From positions 22,501,637 through 22,565,636 of the forward strand of contig NC_088654.1 of the NCBI RefSeq assembly GCF_964019385.1: DNA of 64,000 nt. The letters run 5' to 3'. The DNA comes from Sycon ciliatum (lineage: Eukaryota > Porifera > Calcarea > Leucosolenida > Sycettidae). The notes below the pieces were generated by a model. That model was not told where the DNA came from. It made no database searches and worked only from the letters and a program-made list of their open reading frames with translations. A program made the translations under genes and the position numbers. Shown piece by piece: positions 14,201 through 28,000 of this stretch (position 1 is its first letter; every line of letters begins with the position of its first letter).

Positions 14201-17200
14201 TCTAGGTCACTGCATGTGGGTGCCAGCGCCCTACAAGCAAACCAAAAATCAAATCAATGCGACCACTGACATTACAGCTGGGTCATGTTATAGAGAGGTA
14301 CATTGAAATTCAAAGGTCAGCACAAATGGTCAAAATCCGACTTTTTCTCACCTTTCTGCCCGTTCGCAGCTCAAAAAATGACAATGACCACCCTCATCTC
14401 CTTGTGTAGCTGGACATAGACAAGTGCACCAAGAAAAACAGACACATATCTCTAAACAACTCGCCCAGGGCTGCTGAAAGCTGAAAAATAACCTATCTCA
14501 CAGTTTGGGGCTTTTTACCCGTGAATCTTCACTTTGCGACTAAACTATTCACAGCAGTGTCAAATTTTCTAGGTCACTGCATGTGGGTGGCAGCATTCTA
14601 TAAGCAGACCAAAAATCAAATCAATGCGACCACTGACATTACAGTTGGGTCATGTTATAGAGAGGTACATTGAAATTCAAAGGTCAGCACAAATGGTCAA
14701 AATCCCACATTTTCTCACCTTTCTGCCCGTTCGTAGCTCAAAAAATGACAATGACCACCATCATCTCCTTGTGTAGCTGGACATAGACAAGTGCACCAAG
14801 AAAAACAGACACATATCTCTAAAGAACTTGTCCAGGGCTGCTGAAAGCTGAAAAATAACCTATCTGACAGTTTGGGGCTTTTTACCCGTGAATCTTCACT
14901 TTGCGACTAAATTCACAGCAGTGCCAAGTTTTCTCGGTCACTGAGTGTGGGTGCCAGCGCCCTACAAGCAATCCCAAAATCAAATCAATGCGACCACTCA
15001 CAATGCAGCTGGGTCATGTTATAGAGAGGTACATTGAAATTCAAAAGTAAGCACAAATGGTCAAAATCCCACATTTTCTCGCCTTTCTGCCCATTCGCAG
15101 CTAAAAAAATGACAATGACCAACCTCATCTCCTTGTGTAGCTGGATATAGACAAGTGCACCAAGAAAAACAGACACATATCTCTAAAGAACTCGCCCAGG
15201 GCTGCTGAAAGCTGAAAAATAACCTATCTGACAGTTTGGGGCTTTTTACCCGTGAATCTTCACTTTGCGACTAAACTACTCACAGCAGTGCCAAATTTTC
15301 TCGGTCACTGAGTGTAGGTGCCAGTCCCCTACAAGCAATCCAAAAATCAAATCAATGCGACCACTCACAATGCAGCTGGGTCATGTTATAGAGAGGTACA
15401 TTGAAATTCAAAAGTCAGTACAAATGGTCAAAATCCGACATTTTCTCACCTTTCAGCCCGTTCGCAGCTCAAAAAAAGACAATGACCACCCTCATCTCCT
15501 TGTGTAGCTGGACATAGACAAGTGCACCAAGAAAAATAGACACATATCTCTAAAGAACTCGCCCAGGGCTGCTGAAACCTGAAAAATATCCAATCTCACA
15601 GTTTGGGGCTTTTTACCCGTGAATCTTCACTTTCCGACTAAACTATTCACAGCAGTGTCCAATTTTCTAGGTCACTGCATGTGGGTGCCTGCGCCCTACA
15701 AGCAAACCAAAAATCAAATCAATGCGACCACTGACATTACAGCTGGGTCATGTTATAGAGAGGTACATTGAAATTCAAAGGTCAGCACAAATGGTCAAAA
15801 TCCGACTTTTTCTCAATTTCTGCCCGTTCGCAGCTCAAAAAATGACAATGACCACCCTCATCTCCTTGTGTAGCTGGACATAGACAAGTGCACCAGGAAA
15901 AACAGACACATATCTCTAAAGAACTCGCCCAGGGCTGCTGAAAGCTGAAAAATAACCTATCTGACAGTTTGGGGCTATTTACCCGTGAATCTTCACTTTG
16001 CGACTAAACTATTCACAGCAGTGCCAAATTTTCTGGGGCACTGAATGTGGGTGCCAGCGCCCTACAAGCAAATCAAAAATCAAATCAATGCGACCACTCA
16101 CAATGCAGCTGGGTCATGTTATAGAGAGGTACATTGAAATTCAAAGGTCAGCACAAATGGTCAAAATCCGACATTTTCTCATCTTTCTGCCCGTTCGCAG
16201 CTCAGAAACAGACAATGACTATCCTCATCTCCTTGTGTAGCTGAACATAGACAAGTGCAGCAAGACAAACAGCCACACTTCTCTAAAGAACTCGCCCAGG
16301 GCTGCTGAAAGCTGAAAAATATCCAATCTCACAGTTTGGGGCTTTTTACCCGTGAATCTTCACTTTGCGACTAAACTATTCACAGCAGTGCCAAATTTTC
16401 TGGGTCACTGAATGTGGGTACCAGCGTCCTACAAGCAAACCAAAAATCAAATCAATGCGAACACTCACAATCCAGCTGGGTCATGTTGTAGAGGTACATT
16501 GAAATTCAAAGGTCAGCACAAATGGTCAAAATCCGACATTTTCTCACCTTTCTACCCGTTCGCAGCTCAGAACCAGACAATGACTATCCTCATCTCCTTG
16601 TGTAGCTGGACATAGACAAGTGCACCAAGAAATACAGCCACATTTCTCTAAAGAAATCGCCCAGGGCTGCTGAAAGCTGAAAAATATCCAATCTCACAGT
16701 TTGGGGCTTTTTACACGTGAATCTTCACTTTGCGACTAAACTATTCACAGCAGTATCAAATTTTCTGGGTCACTGCATGTGGGTGCCAGCGCCCTACAAG
16801 CAAACCAAACATCAAATCAAAACCACCACTGACATTACAGTTGGGTCATGTTATAGAGAGGCACATTGAAATTCAAAGGTCAGCACAAATGGTCAAAATC
16901 CCACATTTTCTCACCTTTCTGCCCGTTCGCACCTCAGAAACAGACAATGACCATCCTCATACCCTTGTGTAGCTGGACATAGACAACTGCACCAAGAAAA
17001 AAGGCCACATTTCTCTAAAGAACTTGCCAAGGGCTGCTGAAACCAGAAAAATATCCAATCTCACAGTTTGGGGCTTTTTACCCGTGAATCTTCACTTTGC
17101 GACTAAACTATTCACAGCAGTGTCAAATTTACTGGGTCACTGCATGTGGGTGCGAGCACCCTACAAGCAGACCAAAAATCAAATCAATGCGACCACTCAC

Positions 17201-20152
17201 AATGCAGCTGGGTCATGTTATAGAGAGGTACATTGAAATTCAAAGGTCAGCACAAATGGTCAAAATCCCACATTTTCTCACCTTTCTGCCCGTTCGCACC
17301 TCAGAAACAGACAATGACCATCCTCATCTCCTTGTGTAGCTGGACATAAACAAGTGCACCAAGAAAAAGAGACACATTTCTCTAAAGAAATCGCCCAGGG
17401 CTGCTGAAACCAGAAAAATATCCAAACTCACAGTTTGGGGCTTTTTACCCGTGAATCTTCACTTTGCGACTAAACTATTCACAGCAGTGTCAAATTTTCT
17501 GGGTCACTGCATGTGGGTGCCAGCGCCCTAAGAGCAATCCAAAAATCAAATCAATGCGACCACTCACAATGCAGCTGGGTCATGTTATAGAGAGGTACAT
17601 TGAAATTCAAAGGTCAGCACAAATGGTCAAAATCCCACATTTTCTCACCTTTCTGCCCGTTCGCACCTCAGAAACAGACAATGACCATCCTCATCTCCTT
17701 GTGTAGCTGGACATAGACAAGTGCACCAAGAAAAAGAGCCACATTTCTCTAAAGAACTTGCCCAGGGCTGCTGAAACCAGAAAAATATCCAATCTCACAG
17801 TTTGGGGCTTTTTACACGTGAATCTTCACTTTGCGACTAAACTATTCACAGCAGTATCAAATTTTCTGGGTCACTGCATGTGGGTGCCAGCACCCTACAA
17901 GCAGACCAAAAATCAAATCAATGAGACCACCGACATTACAGTAGGGTCATGTTATAGAGAGGTACATCGATAATCAAAGGTCAGCACAAATGGTCAAAAT
18001 CCCACATTTTCTCACCTTTCTGCCCGTTCGCAGCTCACATAACTACAATGACCATCCTCATCTATTGGTATAGCTGGACATAGACAAGTGCACCAAGAAA
18101 AACAGCCACATTTCTCTAAAGAAATCGCCCAGGGCTGCTGAAAGCTCAAAAATAACCTATCTGACAGTTTGGGGCTTTTTACCCGTGAATCTTCACTTTG
18201 CGACTAAACTATTCACAGCAGTGCCAAATTTTCTGGGTCACTGAATGTGGGTGCCAGCGCGCTATAAGCAAACCAAAAATCAAATCAATGCGACCACTCA
18301 CAATGCAGCTGGGTCATGTTATAGAGAGGTACATTGAAATTCAAAGGTCAGCACAAATGGTCAAAATCCCACATTTTCTCACCTTTCTGCCCATTCGCAC
18401 CTCAGAAACAGACAATGACCATCCTCATCTCCTTGTGTAGCTGAACATAGACAAGTGCACCAAGAAAAACAGCCACATTTCTCTAAAGAACTTGCCCAGG
18501 GCTGCTGAAACCAGAAAAATATCCAATCTCACAGTTTGGGGCTTTTTACCCGTAAATCTTCACTTTGCGACTAAACTATTCACAGCAGTGTCAAATTTTC
18601 TGGGTCACTGCATGTGGGTGGCAGCACCCTATAAGCAGACCAAAAATCAAATCAATGCGACCACTGACATTACAGTTGGGTCATGTTATAGAGAGGTACA
18701 TTGAAATTCAAAGGTCAGCACAAATGGTCAAAATCCCACATTTTCTCACCTTTCTGCCCGTTCGCAGCTCAGAAACAGACAATGACCATCCTCATCTCCT
18801 TCTGTAGCTGGACATAGACAAGTGCACCAAGAAAAACAGACACAAATCCCTAAAAAACTTGCCCAGGGCTGCTGAAAGCTGAAAAATAACCTATCTCACA
18901 GTTTGGGGCTTTTTACCCGTGAATCTTCACTTTGCGACTAAACTATTCACAGCAGTGCCAAATTTTCTGGGTCACTGAATGTGGGTGCCAGCGCCCTACA
19001 AGCAAACCAAAAATCAAATCAATGCGACCACTCACAATGCAGCTGGGTCATGTTATAGAGAGGTACAATGAAATTCAAAGGTCAGCACAAATGGTCAAAA
19101 TCCGACATTTTCTCACCTTTCTGCCTGTTCGCAGCTCAGAAAACGACAATGACCATCCTCATATTGTTGTGTAGCTGAACATAGACAAGTGCACCAAGAA
19201 AAACAGCCACATTTCTCTAAAGAACTCCCCCAGGGCTGCTGAAAGCTGAAAAATAACCCATCTGACAGTTTGGGGCTTTTTACCCGTGAATCTTCACTTT
19301 GCGACTAAACTATTCACAGCAGTGCCAAATTTTCTCGGTCACTGAGTGTGGGTGCCAGCGCCCTACAAGCAATCCAAAAATCAAATCAATGCGACCACTC
19401 ACAATGCAGCTGGGTCATGCTATAGAGAGGTACATTGAAATTCAATGGTCAGCACAAATGGTCAAAATCCCTAATTTTCTCACCTTTCTGCTCGTTCGCA
19501 GCTCAAAAAATGACAATGACCAACCTCCTCAGGTAGAATAAGGACACTTTTCTGGTGCCGCTGTACTTCAAGATCAGCGCTGCAACTCGCCATGGTGATA
19601 ATGTGGCTGACGTCATGTTACCAAGGAAAACATGGCGTTTGGCCGTGTTCGCCGCACTCGAGCGCTCAGCTTTTTTTCACAATCTTGTTTTGAAAAATAC
19701 TTCAAGTCTTTTGCAGCTCTTTTGGAGGCGAGTCACAGCACGATCTGTACGAGTATCTTTATCATGGCCATTGTCTTCAGGGCCTGCTGGAGAGCCGGGT
19801 CAGCCGGGTCACGCGCCCGGCTGGGGAACTGCACGACCTGGCTGAACAGATAACACCGGGTCCAGTCTGACCCGGCTGAAAAATGTCTCAAACTGACAAT
19901 AGATTCCTAAAATACCCGTATTTTACGACTCGCGGACCCCGTCTGTTGCAAATCTAGCGCAACCGTACAGACTACAGTCTACAAGCGACAGAAACTCGGC
20001 TAGGGTCAACTGGTTCGAGCGCGATCTGGCCAGCGGCGAGCAGGAAGTCAGGACATCACGCAGGAAGTCGATGGGGCAGGTAGTCAAAAGCGTAACTTTG
20101 GCTATAGCTTTTGACACAGTTGCAAGTTTTCAGCCGACTGGTGATTTGGACG

Positions 20153-20330
20153 ATGGAGCCCGCAGCGAAGAGAAAAAAAACTCACGCTTTCCAAGACTCA
20201 TGGGAGAAAGGTCGACCCTGGCTGGACTACGACCATGGCAGCCTATCCATGTCATGCGCCTTGTGCAAGACGCATTTCCAAAGGCAGACGAGCGGCGGTG
20301 GATTTGGTTGCGATGCGTGGTTGAAAGGTA
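20153..20330 (+). pseudogene. Possible TTF/BED-like zinc-finger exon fragment captured in the element
   Basis: An ATG at 20,153 opens a frame whose start is rich in Lys and Arg, followed by DSWEKGRPWLDYD and a CxxC pair (SCALC). The order basic stretch, F..SW, PWL.YD, C..C recalls the N-terminal zinc-finger region of ZNF862/hAT-related proteins; this is a resemblance only. A good splice donor (AAAG then GTAAGA) lies at about 20,328. Beyond it a shifted frame reads NYDKAMAAWHSE and then runs into Ala/Gln-rich repeats. The fragment is too short to be a working transposase. It may be a host exon picked up by the element or a decayed transposase 5' end. Confidence 0.35.
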
Positions 20331-20446
20331 AGAACTCACTGCTTCAACTACGACAAGGCTATGGCTGCATGGCATTCTGAGGTGACTCGGCGCACTACGA
20401 CTGCAACGTCAACCTCGTCTGAACGGAGGGACCTGGCCCGCACACC

Positions 20447-20570
20447 CAGAGCAGCAGCGGCAGCAGCAACACCAGCAGCAGCAGCAACAGCACCACCAGC
20501 AACAGCAGCGCCAGCAGCAGCTGCAGCAGCAGCGCCAGTAGCGCCAGCGCAAGCAGCAGCAGCAGTTGCA
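20447..20570 (+). repeat. CAG/GCA trinucleotide-rich tract
   Basis: Imperfect run of CAG triplets broken by CAA, CAC and CGC. One frame reads poly-Ala, another poly-Gln. It sits inside the 2.55-kb element just downstream of the zinc-finger-like fragment. Confidence 0.85.
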
Positions 20571-22076
20571 ACTCCACCAGTTCTCCAGTCTCCTGAAGCC
20601 TTTCAGCAGATGGTGCAGCAGATGCCAGTCGGCTTGGCCATGCAGGTGATTCAGTCGCAGCAAGCAGCCACTCCCCCCCCCCCAGTGCTCTATTATGTTA
20701 CTGCTTTGCATTCTTCACATAATGTCGTTTACCTTCTACGTTGCGGACTTTGATAGTTCGCCTTGTTCTCTAAAATTTCCGATTTCCGGTAATAGATTCG
20801 CCTTTCTGTTTCCCTGCGTTTTGAGCAGGCTTTTTGGTTGTTTTTCTGCAGGATGATCTGACTCTGACCCGGCTTGACCCGGCTGGCCTCCATGCGCCAG
20901 GACACTCTGACCGGGCTGAGTTGAATGTCTAGAGCAGGCCCTGGTCTTGTGTCGTGTTGAGCTCGAATAGCTTTCTCTGATGAAGGATTCAAATATTATG
21001 ACGTTCTCTTTTATCGTGGGCATGAAGCTCCCCACTCGCAGCGGGGATGACATCGGACGGAATAAATGTGTCGAGTCCCGAGCAGGAGTTCTGCTGAAAA
21101 AAGTGATTAGTCCTCGCGACCTGGGGCATGTGAGGACTACAGTTCTAGTTGGGCAATACACATCTAGCTCGAAGCGCGGAGTCGATTGAGAAAAATGACC
21201 AAGATCATAAAGAAGAGTTGTTTGCTTCCACAAAATGTTTTAGTAGCCGAGTCCACGCACTGAAAACTGCACTTGCATTGTTCCTGTCCAGTCATACAGT
21301 ACATCAGTGCAGTACAGAGTGCACTTGCAAGTCACAACGTCACGAGCACAGTCGCGTGTACAGACTCAGTTGTGACCAGCGATCGCGCGTGGGAGTCAAG
21401 CACCCTACTCAAGTGCGCATGCTCGGCTCGCTGCATGCACTGTCTGTAGATCTACAGCAGATTGCTGGTGTGATGCACTACATGCAGCGCAGTCATTTAT
21501 GTGTACCATGGTGTACCGGTAAGAGACAATGTCGGCTATTTTGAAAGGCAATGACAGCTTCATCCATAAACGCGGAGCGTGGGGAATGTCTTTGGCAAAT
21601 GAGAGCTGTTGCATTGGCTAGCTGTACATCCCAGCAAGCGGGAATGTGCTGGATATCGATACTAAACACCCGTTCATCGCGGTGGTGAGTCTGAACAGAC
21701 CCCGAGGTACGACAGCTTCGTATACTAAATGTGTACAGTGCGTATGGTGAAATAAGTCGATACTGGTTTCCAGCGAAATGGTGTTATCTATGTACAATAT
21801 CCACCAATATCCTTTATCTAGGGCCAAAAGGCTATCCAGTTCACCAGGATTTGTGGCCTTACTATTTTTCGTTTTCTCCGCGTTTTGGGTTGAAATCTGA
21901 ACATAAAAATAGCACTGATGACGTCATTCAGCTCATAATTTAAATTTGATATTGGAAATCGATAACAACTAACCCAATGTATCAACACAGAAAATTTGGT
22001 TGAAAAATATTCATGTATGCCAAAGTTATTACCAATACAAGTTTTGTACACACATGATCACCTTATTATACCTGAG

Positions 22077-25000
22077 TCATATCCTTGTGTAGCTGGACAT
22101 AGACAAGTGCACCAAAAAAAACAGACACATATCTCTAAAGAACTCGCCCAGGGCTGCTGAAAGCTGAAAAATAACCTATCTCACAGTTTGGGGCTTTTTA
22201 CCCGTGAATCTTCACTTTGCGACTAAACTATTCACAGCAGTGTCAAATTTTCTGGGTCACTGCATGTGGGTGCCAGCGCCCTACAAGCAAACCAAAAATC
22301 AAATCAATGCGACCACTGACATCACAGCTGGGTCATGTTATAGAGAGGTACATTGAAATTCAAAGGTCAGCACAAATGGTCAAAATCCCACATTTTCTAA
22401 CCTTTCTGCCCGTCCGCAGCTCAAAAAATGACAATGACCACCCTCATCTCCTTGTGTAGCTGGACATAGACAAGTGCACCAAGAAAAACAGACACATATC
22501 TCTAAAGAACTTGCCCAGGGCTGCTGAAAGCTGAAAAATAACCTATCTGACAGTTTGGGGCTTTTTACCCGTGAATCTTCACTTTGCGACTAAACTATTC
22601 ACAGCAGTGCCAAATTTTCTCGGTCACTGAGTGTGGGTGCCAGCCCCCTACAAGCAATCCAAAAATCAAATCAATGCGACCACTCACAATGCAGCTGGGT
22701 CATGTTATAGAGAGGTACATTGAAATTAAAAGGTCAGCACAAATGGTCAAAATCCGACATTTTCTCACCCTTCTGCCCGTTCGCAGCTCAAAAAATGACA
22801 ATGACCAACCTCATCTCCTTGTGTAGCTGGACATAGACAAGTGCACCAAGAAAAACAGACACATATCTCTAAAGAACTCGCCCAGGGCTGCTGAAAGCTG
22901 AAAAATAACCTATCTCACAGTTTGGGGCTTTTTACCCGTGAATCTTCACTTTGCGACTAAACTATTCACAGCAGTGCCAAATTTTCTGGGTCACTGAATG
23001 TGGGTGCCAGCGCCCTACAAGCAATCCAAAAATCAAATCAATGCGACCACTCACAATGCAGCTGGGTCATGTTATAAAGAGGTACATTGAAATTCAAAGG
23101 TCCGCACAAATGGTCAAAATCCCACATTTTCTCTCCTTTCTGCCCGTTCGCAGCTCAAAAAATGACAATGACCACCCTCATCTCCTTGTGTAGCTGGACA
23201 TAGACAAGTGCACCAAGAAAAACAGACACATTTCTCTAAAGAACTCGCCCAGGGCTGCTGAAAGCTCAAAAATAACCTATCTCACAGTTTGGGGCTTTTT
23301 CCCCGTGAATCTTCACTTTGCGACTAAACTATTAACAGCAGTACCAAATTTTCTGGGTAACTGAATGTGGGTGCCAGCACCCTACAAGCAAACGAAAAAT
23401 CAAATCAATGCGATCACTCACAATGCAGCTGGGTCATGTTATAGAGAGGTACATTGAAATTCAAAGGTCAGCACAAATGGTCAAAATCTGACATTTTCTC
23501 ACCTTTCTGCCCGTTCGCAGCTCAAAAACAGACAATGACCATCCCCATCTCCTTGTGTAGCTGGACATAGACAAGTGCTCAAACAAAAACAGCCACATTT
23601 CTCTAAAGAACTCGCCCAGGGCTGCTGAAAGCTCAAAAATTACCTATCTGACAGTTTGGGGCTTTTTACCCGTGAATCTTCACTTTGTGACTAAACTATT
23701 CACAGCGGTGTCGAATTTTCTGGGTCACTGCATATGGGTGCCAGCGCCCTACAAGCAAACCAAAAATCAAATCAATGCGACCACTGACATTACAGCTGGG
23801 TCATGTTATTGAGAGGTATATTGAAATTCAAAGGTCAGCACAAATGGTCAAAATCCCACATTTTCTCACCTTTCTGCCCGTTCGCAGCTCAGAAAATGAC
23901 AATGACCACCCTCATCTCCTTGTGTAGCTGGACATAGACAAGTGCACCAAGAAAAACAGCCACATTTCTCTAAAGAACTCGCCCAGGGCTGCTGAGAGCT
24001 GAAAAATAACCTATCTGACAGTTTGGGGCTTTTTACCCGTGAATCTTCACTTCGCGACTAAACTATTCACAACAGTGCCAAATTTTCTCGGTCACTGAAT
24101 GTGGGTGCCAGCGCCCTACAAGCAAACCAAAAATCAAATCAATGCGACCACTGACATTACAGCTGGGTCATGTTATAGAGAGGTACATTGAAATTCAAAG
24201 GTCAGCACAAATGGTCAAAATCCCACATTTTCTCACCTTTCTGCCCGTTCGCAGCTCAGAAAATGACAATGACCACCCTCATCTCCTTGTGTAGCTGGAC
24301 ATAGACAAGTGCACCAAGAAAAACAGCCACATTCCTCTAAAGAACTCGCCCAGGGCTGCTGAAAGCTGAAAATAACCTATCTGACAGTTTCAGGCTTTTT
24401 ACCCGTGAATCTTCACTTTGCGACCAAACTATTCCCAGCAGTGCCAAATTTTCTAGGTCACTTAATGTGGGTGCCAGCGCCCTACAAGGAAACCAAAAAT
24501 CAAATCAATGCGACCACTGACATTACAGCTGCGTCACGTTATAGAGAGGTGCATTAAAATTCAAAGGTCAGCACAAATGGTCAAAATCCCACATTTTCTC
24601 ACTTTTCTGCCCGTTCGCAGCTAAGATAACTACAATGACCATCCTCATCTCCTTGTGTAGCTGGACATAGACAAGTGCACCAAGAAAAACAGCCACATTT
24701 CTCTAAAGAACTCGCCTAGGGCTGCTGAAAGCTGAAAAATAACCTATCTGACAGTTTGGGGCTTTTTACTCGTGAATCTTCACTTTGGGACTAAACTATT
24801 CACAGCGGTGTCGAATTTTTTCGGTCACTGCATATGGGTGCCAGCGCCCTACAAGCAATCCAAAAATCAAATCAATGCGACCACTCACAATGCAGCTGGG
24901 TCATGTTATAAAGAGGTACATTGAAATTCAAAGGTCAGCACAAATGGTCAAAATCCAACATTTTCTCACCTTTCTGCCCGTTCGCAGCTCAAAAAATGAC

Positions 25001-28000
25001 AATGACCACCCTCATCTCCTTGTGTAGCTGGACATAGACAAGTGCACCAAGAAAAACAGACACATTTCTCTAAAGAACTCGCCCAGGGCTGCTGAAAGCT
25101 CAAAAATAACCTATCTCACAGTTTGGGGCTTTTTACCCGTGAATCTTCACTTTGCGACTAAACTATTAACAGCAGTACCAAATTTTCTGGGTAACTGAAT
25201 GTGGGTGCCAGCACCCTACAAGCAAACGAAAAATCAAATCAATGCGATCACTCACAATGCAGCTGAATCATGTTATAGAGAGGTACATTGAAATTCAAAG
25301 GTCAGCACAAATGGTCAAAATCTGACATTTTCTCACCTTTCTGCCCGTTCGCAGCTCAAAAACAGACAATGACCATCCTCATCTCCTTGTGTAGCTGGAC
25401 ATAGACAAGTGCACCAACAAAAACAGCCACATTTCTCTAAAGAACTCCCCCAGGGCTGCTCAAAGCTCAAAAATTACCTATCTGACAGTTTGGGGCTTTT
25501 TACCCGTGAATCTTCACTTTGTGACTAAACTATTCACAGCGGTGTCGAATTTTATGGGTCACTGCATATGGGTGCCAGCGCCCTACAAGCGAACCAAAAA
25601 TCAAATCAATGCGACCACTGACATTACAGCTGGGTCATGTTATTGAGAGGTATATTGAAATTCAAAGGTCAGCACAAATGGTCAAAATCCCACATTTTCT
25701 CACCTTTCTGCCCGTTCGCAGCTCAAAAATTGACAATGACCACCCTCATCTCCTTGTGTAGCTGGACATAGACAAGTGCACCAAGAAAAACAGACACATA
25801 TCTCTAAAGAACTCGCCCAGGGCTGCTGAAAGCTGAAAAATAACCTATCTCACAGTTTGGGGCTTTTTACCCGTGAATCTTCACTTTGCGACTAAACTAT
25901 TCACAGCAGTGCCAAATTTTCTTGGTCACTACATGTGGGTGCCATCACCCTACAAGCAAACCAAAAATCAAATCAATGCGACCACTCACAATGCAGCTGG
26001 GTCATGTTATAGAGAGGTACATTGAAATTCAAAGGTCACCACAAATGGTCAAAATCCGACATTTTCTCACCTTTCTGCCCGTTCGCAGCTCAGAAACAGA
26101 CAATGACTATCCTCATCTCCTTGTGTAGCTGAACATAGACAAGTGCAGCAAGACAAACAGCCTCATTTCTCTAAAGAACTCGCCCAGGGCTGCTGAAACC
26201 AGAAAAATATCCAATCTCACAGTTTGGGGCTTTTTACCCGTGAATCTTCACTTTGCGACTAAACTATTCACACCGGTGCCAAATTTTCTGGGTCACTGAA
26301 TGTGGGTGCCAGCGCCCTACAAGCAAACCAAAAATCAAATCAATGCGACCACTCACAATGCAGCTGGGTCATGTTATACAGAGGTACATTGAAATTCGAA
26401 GGTCAGCACAAATGGTCAAAATCCGACATTTTCTCACCTTTCTACCCGTTCGCAGCTCAGAACCAGACAATGACTATCCTCATCTCCTTGTGTAGCTGGA
26501 CATAGACAAGTGCACCAAGAAATACAGCCACATTTCTCTAAAGAAATCGCCCAGGGCTGCTGAAAGCTGAAAAATAACCTATCTGACAGTTTGGGGCTTT
26601 TTACCCGTGAATCTTCACTTTGCGACTAAACTATTCACAGCACTGTAAAATTTTCTGGGTCACTGCATGTGGGTGCCAGCGCCCTACAAGCAAACCAAAC
26701 ATCAAATCAAAACCACCACTGACATTACAGTTGGGTCATGTTATAGAGAGGCACATTGAAATTCAAAGGTCAGCACAAATGGTCAAAATCCCACATTTTC
26801 TCACCTTTCTGCCCGTTCGCACCTCAGAAACAGACAATGACCATCCTCATACCCTTGTGTAGCTGGACATAGACAACTGCACCAAGAAAAAAGGCCACAT
26901 TTCTCTAAAGAACTTGCCAAGGGCTGCTGAAACCAGAAAAATATCCAATCTCACAGTTTCGGGCTTTTTACCCGTGAATCTTCACTTTGCGACTAAACTA
27001 TTCACAGCAGTGTCAAATTTACTGGGTCACTGCATGTGGGTGCGAGCACCCTACAAGCAGACCAAAAATCAAATCAATGCGACGAGAGACATTACAGTTG
27101 GGTCAAGTTATAGAGAGGTACATTGAAATTCAAAGGTCAGTACAAATGGTCAAAATCCGACATTTTCTCACCTTTCTGCCCGTTCGCACCTCAGAAACAG
27201 ACAATGACCATCCTCATCTCCTTGTGTAGCTGGACATAGACAAGTGCACCAAGAAAAACAGCCACATTTCTCTAAAGAACTTGCCCAGGGCTGCTGAAAC
27301 CAGAAAAATATCCAATCTCACAGTTTGGGGCTTTTTACTCGTGAATCTTTACTTTGCGACTAAACTAGTCACAGCAGTGCCAAATTTTCTGGGTCACTGC
27401 ATGTGGGTGGCAGCACCCTACAAGCAGACCAAAAATCAAATCAATGCGACCACTGACATTACAGTTGGGTCATGTTATAAAGAGGTACATTGAAATTCAA
27501 AGGTCAGCACAAATGGTCAAAATCCCACATTTTCTCACCTTTCTGCCCGTTCGCACCTCAGAAACAGACAATGACCATCCTCATCTCCTTGTGTAGCTGG
27601 ACATAGACAAGTGCACCAAGAAAAAGAGCCTCATTTCTCTAAAGAACTTGCCAAGGGCTGCTGAAACCAGAAAAATATCCAATCTCACAGTTTGGGGCTT
27701 TTTACCCGTGAATCTTCACTTTGGGACTAAACTATTCACAGCAGTGTCAAATTTCCTAGGTCACTGCATGTGGGTGCCACCACCCTACTAGCAGACCAAA
27801 AATCAAATCAATGCGACCACTGACATTACAGTTGGGTCATGTTATAGAGAGGTACATTGAAATTCAAAGGTCAGCACGAATGGTCAAAATCCCATATTTT
27901 CTCACCTTTCTGCCCGTTCGCAGCTCAGAAACAGACAATGACCATCCTCATCTCCTTGTGTAGCTGGACATAGACAAGTGCACCAAGAAAAACAGCCACA

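Larger units (their letters stand above)
1..19527 (+). repeat. 367-bp satellite DNA array, block 1 (about 53 monomers)
   Basis: The same sequence recurs every 367 bp from the window edge to 19,527. Each monomer carries landmarks such as GTTTGGGGCTTTTTACCCG, TTTGCGACTAAACTATTC and TTGTGTAGCTGGACATAGAC. Two subtypes alternate: one has AGCTGAAAAATAACCTATC and the other CCAGAAAAATATCCAATC before the GTTTGGGG box. Most neighbours differ at only a few percent of positions, so homogenisation is active. An open frame of about 80 codons recurs in most units, but it begins at TTG, not ATG, and several units break it with stops, so I do not treat it as coding. The array runs off the left edge. Its role (centromeric, heterochromatic or neutral) cannot be told from sequence. 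Confidence 0.97.
19528..22076. mobile_element. 2.55-kb DNA-transposon-like element with terminal inverted repeats, inserted in a satellite monomer
   Basis: The satellite stops at 19,527 and resumes at 22,077 at the same point of the monomer, so the empty site can be read from neighbours (CCTCAT.TCCTTG). The left end reads CTCAGGTAGAATAAGG. The reverse complement of the right end reads CTCAGGTATAATAAGG, giving 15 of 16 matches. The flanks carry TC on both sides, compatible with a 2-bp target duplication, although the superfamily is uncertain. The motif GACCCGGCTG recurs near both ends (about 19,800-19,880 and 20,864-20,890). No intact transposase frame is visible, so it is probably non-autonomous. 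The piece from 20,580 to 22,050 holds no recognisable gene. A 165-codon minus-strand frame at 20,736-21,233 resembles nothing I know. Confidence 0.75.
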
